From Verrucomicrobiales bacterium (GTDB lineage Bacteria > Verrucomicrobiota > Verrucomicrobiia > Limisphaerales > RI-55): 12,367 nucleotides of DNA. Of this stretch, positions 1 through 6,707 are shown piece by piece. The DNA lies in contig DNDP01000023.1 of NCBI GenBank assembly GCA_003484235.1, positions 8,420 through 20,786 on the forward strand. The letters are read 5' to 3'. The notes beneath the pieces were generated by a model, which was given only the letters and a program-made list of their open reading frames with translations, was not told the DNA's origin and ran no database searches. Position numbers and translations under genes: made by a program. The number at the start of each line of letters is the position of its first letter. Within the stretch, counting starts at the first letter, position 1.

Positions 1-615
1 GTCGTGCAGCCGGTTGGGCCTTCCCTGCCAGAACTCGATCGTCCGGGGAATGATCCGAAATCCGCCCCAGAACGAAGGCACCGGCACGTCGCCGTCCGCA
101 AACTTGCGCTTCATCTCGGCGAACTTCATTTCGAGCAGCTTCCGGGTCGTGACCACGCTGCTCTGCTGTGAAGTCCACGCCGCGATCCGGCTGTCGAACG
201 GGCGGGTGACGAAGTACTTGAGGACCTCGCCCGCCGCCAGTTTTTCGGCGCGGCCGTTGACGATGAGCTGGCGCTCGAGCTTCAGCCAGGGGAACACCGC
301 CGAGACGTTGGGATTGGCGGCGATCTGCCGGCCTTTGGTGCTTTCCAGATTGGTGAAGAAGAGGAGGCCCTGCCGGTCCACCCCCTTGCACAACACCGTA
401 CGGATGGTCGTCTCGCCGTTCGGTGCTGCCGTGGCGAGGCTCATGGCGTTGGGTTCGATGACGCCGCCGTCGCAGGCCTCCTTGAACCAGCGTTCAAACT
501 GGTCAAAGGGATCGGGCGCCAGCGTCGCTTCTTCAAGCGCCGCCAGGCGGTAATCCTGGCGCATGCCGGCCAACGGGGGGGCCTTGCTTCCGACGGAGTT
601 GGGTGCGTCGCTCAT
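1..615 (-). CDS. pdxH: pyridoxamine 5'-phosphate oxidase (3' end cut by window edge)
   Basis: FMN-dependent cytoplasmic oxidase that converts pyridoxine 5'-phosphate or pyridoxamine 5'-phosphate to pyridoxal 5'-phosphate, using oxygen; last step of B6 synthesis and salvage. I translated the reverse strand from the ATG at 615-613 and read 205 residues with no stop. Family motifs appear in order: RTVLCKG (72-78), FFTN..S.KG (86-95), Q116, YFVTRPFDSRIAAW (134-147), SQQSS (149-153), FWGGFR (182-187) and EFWQG...RLHD (194-205). These match the E. coli residues R67, K72, Q111, Y129, R133, S137, W191, R197 and H199 at a constant offset of +5, so the FMN and substrate sites look intact. The window ends just before the expected Arg equivalent to R201; about 18 residues should lie outside. 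No clear Shine-Dalgarno precedes the ATG. The MgtC-family gene lies 59 bp upstream on the same strand, so cotranscription is possible. Confidence 0.96.
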   Translation of the reverse strand, partial: MSDAPNSVGSKAPPLAGMRQDYRLAALEEATLAPDPFDQFERWFKEACDGGVIEPNAMSLATAAPNGETTIRTVLCKGVDRQGLLFFTNLESTKGRQIAANPNVSAVFPWLKLERQLIVNGRAEKLAAGEVLKYFVTRPFDSRIAAWTSQQSSVVTTRKLLEMKFAEMKRKFADGDVPVPSFWGGFRIIPRTIEFWQGRPNRLHD

Positions 616-674
616 GGACGGGGGAGTTTGGTCGGCGACAACCCGCTCTGCAACCGCATTGTCGGGCAGGTGAC

Positions 675-1928
675 TTACATGGTCAGGACCGCCGCGATTC
701 CGCTGGTCGCGGTCAGTCCGAGCACGATCCCGACGTTGCGGCGCACCACGGGCGAACCGAGCGCCACGGCCATGCCGGCCTTCATGATGGTGTTGGCCAC
801 CGCAGCCATCACGATGGCCTTGGCCGCCAGCGGAGGCAGCAGACTGTTGGTGCGAACGCTGTCCACCATCGACAATGCGATGGCATCGACGTCGGTGAGG
901 CCGGAAACGAAGCTCACCGCCAACAGGCCGGTGGTGACCTCGGACTGCGAAACGGCCTTCACCAGCAGGGTAACCACCCCGTAGATCAGTGCGAATTTCA
1001 CGGCCATGCCCAGACTGAGCGGGTTGGCCAGCTCCAGCGTCTTGGACGCTCCGCGGCCCTTCCGGTGCACGATCAGCATCCAACCCGCGTAACCCAGTCC
1101 CGGCACCGACATGATCGCCAACGGCACCCAGACGGCCGCGAAAAGGCCCGGATTGAGCGTGCCGAGCACGGCGGCGACCCTCCCCAACATTACGGTGCAT
1201 GCCAGCACCACCGCCAACGCGTAGCTTCCGCTCAGCACCGGGTCTTCCCGGCTCTGCCGGCTGAAGGCCAGCGTCGTCGCCGTGCTTGACGCGAGGCCGC
1301 CGACCACCCCGCTCAGCACGATGCCGGCTTGGGGTCCCAGCAGCCGCATCAGCAGGTAGCCCACGAATCCGAGCCCGGAGATGAGCACCACCATCAGCCA
1401 CATCGAGTAGGGATTGAAGGCGGCATACGGTCCGTAGCCCTTGTCCGGCACGAGGGGCAGGATGACACCGGTGATCGCCACAAACTGAAGCGTTGAGCGG
1501 ATGTCCCGATCGCTGAACCTGCGCGTCCAGCCATGGATCGGCTGCTTCAATCCCGCGAGCAGTACCGTCAGCGCCGCGAGCATCACCGCCGGCTGTGTGT
1601 GTCCCCAGTGGACGAGGCCCCCCACCAGGAAGGTCAGAATCGCCACGGCGGCGCTGGTGAACCCCACACGGAATTCCGACCGTTCGACCACGCTCCGAAG
1701 AATGACCTGTCCGCCCACCAAGGTGAGGGCGATCACAAAGGTCGGCTTGAAGTGCTGGTCCGAGATGAAGGCCGACACGGTTCCAATCAGAGCCCAGAGG
1801 GCGAAGGTGCGCAGCCCCGCGGAGCCATCGTCCTTGGATCTTTCCCGTTGCTCGTTCCACTGCCTGATCGTGCCGATCAACGCTCCCAGACTCGCGCTTA
1901 CGATCATTTCCTGAAGCAATCCCGTCAC
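675..1928 (-). CDS. MgtC/SapB family integral membrane protein with DUF4010 domain
   Basis: Polytopic membrane protein of about 417 residues. The N-terminal part has the MgtC/SapB pattern: a first helix with SASLGALIG, then R.W and the conserved AGLRTFALWALIG. The C-terminal part matches DUF4010: NPYSMWLMVV followed by GLGFVGYLL, GVVGGLASSTATT, LANPLSLGMAVKF, and SGLTDVDAIALSM with a late N..MKAGMA. Several hydrophobic segments cover most of its length. The family is named after Salmonella MgtC, which is linked to growth at low magnesium but is not itself a proven transporter; the role of the DUF4010 type is unknown. Start choice: the frame is open upstream to an ATG at 2162, but the extra residues are Gly/Pro/Ser-rich and unlike the family. 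GTG at 1928 or ATG at 1907 puts the first helix at the usual place; I prefer GTG 1928. Neither has a well-spaced ribosome binding site. Confidence 0.88.
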   Translation of the reverse strand: MTGLLQEMIVSASLGALIGTIRQWNEQRERSKDDGSAGLRTFALWALIGTVSAFISDQHFKPTFVIALTLVGGQVILRSVVERSEFRVGFTSAAVAILTFLVGGLVHWGHTQPAVMLAALTVLLAGLKQPIHGWTRRFSDRDIRSTLQFVAITGVILPLVPDKGYGPYAAFNPYSMWLMVVLISGLGFVGYLLMRLLGPQAGIVLSGVVGGLASSTATTLAFSRQSREDPVLSGSYALAVVLACTVMLGRVAAVLGTLNPGLFAAVWVPLAIMSVPGLGYAGWMLIVHRKGRGASKTLELANPLSLGMAVKFALIYGVVTLLVKAVSQSEVTTGLLAVSFVSGLTDVDAIALSMVDSVRTNSLLPPLAAKAIVMAAVANTIMKAGMAVALGSPVVRRNVGIVLGLTATSGIAAVLTM

Positions 1929-2389
1929 CCGATGACGATGCCCGCTGCGGGATGACCATGCGACTCCAAATCGGTCGCTCTCTGTCACGCGGAGAACAAA
2001 GTCCTGTGGTGCAGGATTCTTCGATCCACCCGGCCGTCCAGCGGAACCTGCGCTTCCCGATTTTGGGGCCCGCGTCTCATTCTGGGTCCCGCCTGTCCCA
2101 AACTTCGCCGCCGGAGGGTTCACCGCCGATTTCAGCTTCGGCCCGTATCTTCCGATATCCAACCTGACCGGCCCATGGGGAAGGTCCCGGGCGGGTCGAA
2201 TTGCCGACGCTTGGCGAAGGGATTCGGATCAGAGGTGAACGGCGCCCCATTGTGGCAATGGCGGCATGGCTTCTGCGTCCCTGCCTCGGTGCGTCTCTTG
2301 GTGAATCCTGTCAATCGAGTGCGGGCGTGACGGGTGATTCTGGCCGTGAAGCCGGGGGAAACTGGAAACAATGCTGAAAGATCTGGAAT
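1929..2389. other. divergent intergenic region
   Basis: About 460 bp separate the MgtC-family gene (minus) from the long coiled-coil gene (plus), so promoters for both should lie here. I found no convincing -35/-10 pair on either strand. A small inverted repeat at 1960-1978 (GCGAC, 9-nt loop, GTCGC) would fall in the leader of the minus-strand transcript. I checked it as a possible tRNA anticodon arm; the loop lacks U33 and there are no D and T arms. The minus frame stays open to 2162, giving an alternative long N-terminus for the MgtC protein that I consider non-coding. A ten-codon reading frame sits at the right end (2371-2400). Confidence 0.6.
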
Positions 2390-2400
2390 ATGGGCGCTGA
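2371..2400 (+). other. possible ten-codon leader frame overlapping the next start
   Basis: An ATG at 2371 opens a short frame (MLKDLEYGR, then TGA at 2398-2400) that overlaps the ATG of the long coiled-coil gene at 2390 in another frame. It is preceded by purine-rich sequence, with GGGGGAA about 10 bases upstream and TGGAAACA directly before the ATG, which is a better initiation context than that of the main start. It could couple translation of the main gene by stop-restart, or be chance. There is no family evidence. Confidence 0.2.
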
Positions 2401-5400
2401 AAACCCAACTGCGATGACCTCCAACGGGCAGGGGTTGCCTTCGATTACGGGCTCCGCAGCGCGCGTGCTTCTGGTCATGAGCGATCCCACCAACCGGCTG
2501 GCCATCCTGGACCGGTTGCGGATGATCGGCCTCGAGGTGGAATCCGCCGGTACCGGCGGACTCGCGCTCGACAAGCTTCGCCGTTCGCAGTTTGACGCGG
2601 TACTGCTTGATCTGTGCCTGTCCGAGGAGAACAGCGTGGATGTCATCAAGGACATCAGGCGCGATCCCGACTTTTCCGATCTGCCCATCTACGGCCTCGC
2701 CGGTTCCGGCGCACTTCGGCTCACCCGCAAGGCGACGAAGGCGGGTGCCTGGCGCGTGTTTGATCTGACCAGCATCACGATGGACGAGATGGTCGCCGAT
2801 GTCGGAGCCAGTCTCCTTGGCGGTGAAGCGCTGCCTGCAGAAGTCATGGAAGTGGGCGCGAACGAAGGTGACGGATCGCCACTGCAGGCAAGCATCAACC
2901 GTCTGGGCCGGCACATGGAACACCTGGCCGCCAGCAACCAGGTGGAACTGGCGCAAAGCTACGGCGAACTCCGGGGCAAGGTGCAGCTGGTCGTCAAGCT
3001 CGCCATGTTGGAGGGTCGCTACGACATCGTACGGCTGGCCACACATCTGGGCGCGCTGCTGAAACTGCTCAGCGAAACTCCGGACCATGCAACGGCCTCA
3101 ACGGTGCGGACGGTTTCCCTGGCGGCGGAAGTTCTGCGGCTGTTGTCGGGCAGCGGCACGATGGTCGGAGGGGCGCCGGACCGCGACCTGCAGGCGACCG
3201 TCATTGACGATGAAATGGTGTCGCGTTCGGTGGTGTGCAGCGCCCTCCGGTCGATCCGGTTGAAATTTGAGGTGTTCTCCCATACGTCTTCGGCGCTGAG
3301 GCACGTGGTGGAAACGGTCACCGATCTCGTGGTGGTGAATCTGGCCGTCGAGGACGCCAGCTTCGCTTTTTCGGCACACCTCCGCGCCAATGCCGACGTG
3401 GCCAGGGTTCCGGTGCTGTACGTCAGCGGCGTGAGCGAGTTCGAGAACGCCGTTCCGGAGAGCCTGAATTCGGAGGACGAACTGATCACCCGGCCATTCA
3501 TCTTTGTCGAGCTGGCGGTCCGCGGGCTCAGCCTCGCCATGAAGAGCCGCTTCGAACGCCGGGCCGCCGAACCGGCCGTCGGTTCGGATTCCGCTGAAGG
3601 TGCCGCCTCGGTCGGCAACGAGCCCGCCGCCTCGGCCGGATTGAATGCCGCGCAGATCCCTCATGGGATGCGGTCGGCTCTGAGTCTGCGCAATGAGCCG
3701 GGTCGTGGGATCGAGCGCACGCAGGATTTGAATGTGAGTGACATCGGGGAGGAAATGAACGGAGAGGAGCAAACCATGGAAAACCTGCTTCCGCCCGGGC
3801 GGGGCGAAGGGAACGGCGAGCCGCCGGCCAACGGAGGAACGGCGCTCTACAGCAAAAACTTTGAAGCCAACCTGCTGAACGAGGTCACCGGCTGGCTGGT
3901 GAAGCCGGAACCTGCCAACGGTGAACCGATCACGCCGGACGCCCTGGGTGCCGCCCTGGACGCCGAGCTGCTGTCCGGCCGGCGGGAGCGCGAGCAGCTC
4001 ATCTCCCGCATGCGCGAGAGTGAAGCCGAGATGCTCCGGCTGCAAAACGACCTGCTCCGGGAACGCCAGCAGCGGCTGCAGCTCGAGCAGGTGGTCCAGC
4101 AGCTGATGGAGGACCGGGCCGCCAGGACGCCGCCGCCCGCCGCCCCCGAGAAGCCCAAGGGAAAGGTCCCCAATGGGGGGCTGCGCGTGCCGTTCGCCGA
4201 AGCGAGCGCCGAAATTCAGGAGGAGCTGAAGGCGTTGACCAACCTCGCCGACGAGCTGCGCGAGGAACTGGAGGTCCGGGAGGTGGAGAAGGCCGACCTG
4301 CAGGCGAAGATCGAGGGCAACGAGGTTGAGATCCGGATGCTTTCCGAGGCGCTGGCAAGCGAGCGCGCCGAACGCGAGGCGTTGAACGCCCGCATCTCCG
4401 AGGCGGAACAGTCTCGCCGGGTCGACGAGGATCGCGGGGACGAACTCGCCCGTGCGATGGAGTCCGCCGAACTCGCTGCGGCTGCCGCCCAGCGGGAATC
4501 CGGGCGGCGGGAGCAGCTGGAGAAGGAATTGAAGGAACTGGCCGCCCGGTTGGAGAAGGAACAGGCGCAGGCCGTCCAGTTCGGGCGCGAAAAATCCGAA
4601 CTCGAAAAACGGCTTCAGGATCTCCGCAGCGAACTGGCCGAATCCGGCAGGTCCCTGGACGAAGCGGTCGCCCGGCGCGATCGCCTCAAGGAAGAGCTGG
4701 AGGAGAAGGTGTCCCGGCTCGAGGCCTCGTTGGTTTCAGCCGAGAGCGAGAACCGGAAGCTGGCCGAGGCACAGCTGGCCGGAGAAGAGATTTCAGCGGA
4801 AGCTGGAAAACTTCACGAGGAGATCGAACGGGCACATGAGCAGGTCGCCGCCCATCAGCAGGCGCTCGCGGAGGCGGGTGAACAGAAGAAGGGGCTCGAA
4901 GCCCTCACGCAGCGGCTGCAGTCCGAACTCGACGCCTGCCGCGCGGAGCTCGACCGCCAGGGCTCCACCTTGAAGACGTTCGACGCGCAGCACGAGTCGC
5001 TCGCGGAGACCAATCAGGCCCTGTCTTCCGAACTTGCCCTCCTTCAGGAACAGCGCCGCGCGCATGCCGGCGAACTTGCCGGCATGGAACGTCGCGTCAA
5101 GGACACGGTGGGTCAGCTGGCCCGTGCCGCGGCCGAGCTGGAAGGCGAGCGGGGCGAGCGCCGGCGCATCGAGCAGCGCGCCAACGGGCTTTCGGCGCAG
5201 CTCAGGGAACTCCGGGGTGAACTGGGCGTGCAGCTCCAGATGGAGAAGGATCAGCAGGAGCGCATCGGCGGGATGGAACAGCAGCTCAAGGAGCGCGACC
5301 AGCTGCTGGAGCAGGAAAGGCACGCGCACGATTGCGAATGCACGCTCCGGCGCCAGGCCGAACAGAAGGCCGCCAATCTCGCGGCCGACCTCGATGCCGC

Positions 5401-6559
5401 CCGCGCCGAGGTCACCGATCACCTGCAGTCGGCGAAGGAAAACCAGGTCCGCGTCTCCAAGCTCGAACAGCAGCTGCGGGCGCAGGAGGAATCGCTGGTC
5501 CGCGTCACGGAGCACCTTGAGGCGGAGCGGGGAGAACGGCGGCGCTTCGAGGAGCGGGCCCGTGCCGCCGGGCAGCAGGTGCAGGAATCCCTTTCGCAGC
5601 TCGGTCGGCTCCAACAGGCCGAGAAGGAGAATCTCGAGTTGATCGCCAGTTTCAGGCAGCGCGCGGAGAGCCACGAGGCGGCCTTGGAAAAACTGGCGGT
5701 GCAGCTGGAAAAGGAGCGCCACGACCGCCGGCATGTCGAACAGAGATCTTCAGGCGTTTCGGCGCAGCTGCGTGAACTCCATGACAATCTCGACGAGTTG
5801 GTGGAGGCGGAGAAGGGCTATCAGGAACGCATCACCGGACTGGAGCAGGCGCTCCGCGAACGGCAGGACGCCCTGGCCCGTCTGCAGTCGGAGCTCGACA
5901 AGGAGATCGCCGACCGCGAACTGGCCGAGGAACAGGTTCAGGCGGCGGGCGACTTCAGCGCCCGGCTTCAACAGTATCAGTCCGCCTTCGAAGAGACCCG
6001 GAAATCGTTCGAACAGTCCTCGGCTGAGATGGCCGCCCGGCTGCGTGACTGCCAGGATGAACTGGCCGAGCGCGACGAGCGGCTCCAGCAGGCGGCCCGC
6101 GAAGAGCAGCGGCTGGAGGGTGCCCTGGCGGACATTCGTCGCGAGGTTCGCGACCAGGCACAGCAGAGCGTGGTCGAGATCGCCCGGCTCAAGTCCGAGC
6201 TGCAGGTGGTGTCGATGGAACGGCAGCGTCTCGAAGGCGACGCCATGAACACGCGGTTCGTCACGTTGAACCACAACCGGTCGAGCCGCGCCCTGGTCAA
6301 CGGTCTTCGCCGCCAGCTGCAGGAGCCCGTGGATGCGCTGACGACCGCCGCCCGGCGGTTGCTGGAGTTCGAGCTGCACCCCGAGCTGAAGCAGGCCGCC
6401 GAGTCCACACTGGAGAAGGCGATCGCCCTGCAGACGAGGATGCGGGAGAGCGATGTCTTTGATCTCACCCCGCCTGCCGACGCTCCTGGTTCGGCCGGCA
6501 ACGTGACGTCTGAGGAGCCGGGTGACGGAAAGAACGACGGCAGGGGGGCGGTCGCGTAA
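2390..6559 (+). CDS. pseudo-receiver/long coiled-coil scaffold-like protein, 1389 aa
   Basis: No family that I can name for the whole protein. Residues about 25-140 fold like a receiver: VLLVMSDP, where the usual acidic pair is M30-S31, and VLLDL with D74 kept, but no clear Thr and Lys of the active site. Residues 165-258 are helical. A second receiver at 268-385 keeps D273-D274 and S346 but has N317 at the phosphorylation site and R368 before PF, where Lys is expected. A low-complexity linker (390-525) leads to a Glu/Arg/Gln/Leu-rich coiled coil at about 525-1300, part of it a 63-residue tandem repeat. Residues 1295-1360 resemble a HisKA dimerisation domain with R1308 in place of His. There is no signal peptide or membrane helix, so it is probably cytoplasmic. 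The architecture and length recall Myxococcus AglZ (analogy only). A structural or scaffolding role is inferred. The start has only a weak GGA upstream; M9 (2414) is an alternative. Confidence 0.9.
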   Translation: MGAENPTAMTSNGQGLPSITGSAARVLLVMSDPTNRLAILDRLRMIGLEVESAGTGGLALDKLRRSQFDAVLLDLCLSEENSVDVIKDIRRDPDFSDLPIYGLAGSGALRLTRKATKAGAWRVFDLTSITMDEMVADVGASLLGGEALPAEVMEVGANEGDGSPLQASINRLGRHMEHLAASNQVELAQSYGELRGKVQLVVKLAMLEGRYDIVRLATHLGALLKLLSETPDHATASTVRTVSLAAEVLRLLSGSGTMVGGAPDRDLQATVIDDEMVSRSVVCSALRSIRLKFEVFSHTSSALRHVVETVTDLVVVNLAVEDASFAFSAHLRANADVARVPVLYVSGVSEFENAVPESLNSEDELITRPFIFVELAVRGLSLAMKSRFERRAAEPAVGSDSAEGAASVGNEPAASAGLNAAQIPHGMRSALSLRNEPGRGIERTQDLNVSDIGEEMNGEEQTMENLLPPGRGEGNGEPPANGGTALYSKNFEANLLNEVTGWLVKPEPANGEPITPDALGAALDAELLSGRREREQLISRMRESEAEMLRLQNDLLRERQQRLQLEQVVQQLMEDRAARTPPPAAPEKPKGKVPNGGLRVPFAEASAEIQEELKALTNLADELREELEVREVEKADLQAKIEGNEVEIRMLSEALASERAEREALNARISEAEQSRRVDEDRGDELARAMESAELAAAAAQRESGRREQLEKELKELAARLEKEQAQAVQFGREKSELEKRLQDLRSELAESGRSLDEAVARRDRLKEELEEKVSRLEASLVSAESENRKLAEAQLAGEEISAEAGKLHEEIERAHEQVAAHQQALAEAGEQKKGLEALTQRLQSELDACRAELDRQGSTLKTFDAQHESLAETNQALSSELALLQEQRRAHAGELAGMERRVKDTVGQLARAAAELEGERGERRRIEQRANGLSAQLRELRGELGVQLQMEKDQQERIGGMEQQLKERDQLLEQERHAHDCECTLRRQAEQKAANLAADLDAARAEVTDHLQSAKENQVRVSKLEQQLRAQEESLVRVTEHLEAERGERRRFEERARAAGQQVQESLSQLGRLQQAEKENLELIASFRQRAESHEAALEKLAVQLEKERHDRRHVEQRSSGVSAQLRELHDNLDELVEAEKGYQERITGLEQALRERQDALARLQSELDKEIADRELAEEQVQAAGDFSARLQQYQSAFEETRKSFEQSSAEMAARLRDCQDELAERDERLQQAAREEQRLEGALADIRREVRDQAQQSVVEIARLKSELQVVSMERQRLEGDAMNTRFVTLNHNRSSRALVNGLRRQLQEPVDALTTAARRLLEFELHPELKQAAESTLEKAIALQTRMRESDVFDLTPPADAPGSAGNVTSEEPGDGKNDGRGAVA
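4949..6082 (+). repeat. six tandem 189-bp (63-residue) coiled-coil repeats
   Basis: Residues 854-1231 of the coiled-coil protein fall into six units of exactly 63 residues, nine heptads each. An acidic anchor recurs at 865 (D) and at 928, 991, 1054, 1117 and 1180 (E), in four copies within the context RR..EQR or close to it. Thirty-three residues after each anchor comes a second shared block: GMERRVKD, GMEQQLKE, KLEQQLRA, SFRQRAES, GLEQALRE, EMAARLRD. Phase is kept throughout without gaps. Units 2 and 5 also agree in DNA: TTCGGCGCAGCT starts at 5191 and at 5758, exactly 567 bp (3 x 189) apart. An earlier, weaker unit may exist, since GLEAL at about residue 836 is also in phase. This suggests growth by duplication of a 189-bp segment. 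Confidence 0.75.
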
Positions 6560-6707
6560 TCCTTCGCGGGCGTGGTTCCCAGCAGAAGTGAATTCCGCCG
6601 CGCCACTCGGGGTCGCAGGCAATCTGCCGTCGGCGCACCTCCGCCAGTTGAGGGTTTCCCTGACCGGCGTCGAGCTGCTAGCTTCTCCCCGAACCCGTTG
6701 ACCCGTC
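6560..6707 (+). other. intergenic region between the coiled-coil and propeller genes
   Basis: This 148-bp gap holds no gene. It contains a weak hairpin (GCGCC at 6600-6604 with GGCGC at 6632-6636, enclosing GGCA/TGCC) without a T-tract, and a TGCTAGCTT element about 30 bases before the propeller ATG that could be part of a promoter, though I see no well-spaced -35 box. Whether the two genes share a transcript cannot be decided here. Confidence 0.35.

Noticed and set aside
1955..2060. A possible tRNA suggested by a 5-bp stem with a 7-9-base loop near 1960-1978.
   Set aside because: The loop lacks the invariant U33, no D or T arm can be folded around it, and there is no acceptor stem.
2132..3088. 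A 318-codon minus-strand frame across the divergent region and the start of the coiled-coil gene.
   Set aside because: It has no recognisable domain, and most of it is antisense to the receiver-like domain, whose plus-strand reading makes clear structural sense.
4793..5734. A 313-codon minus-strand frame opposite the coiled coil, rich in Leu.
   Set aside because: It is the complement of Glu/Gln/Lys codons (CTC, CTG, CTT), so Leu-richness is automatic; it lies wholly within a convincing plus-strand gene.
4949..6082. The 189-bp periodicity as a non-coding satellite or CRISPR-like array.
   Set aside because: The units diverge at the DNA level while keeping an open frame and heptad pattern, there are no identical repeats with unique spacers, and the region lies inside one gene.
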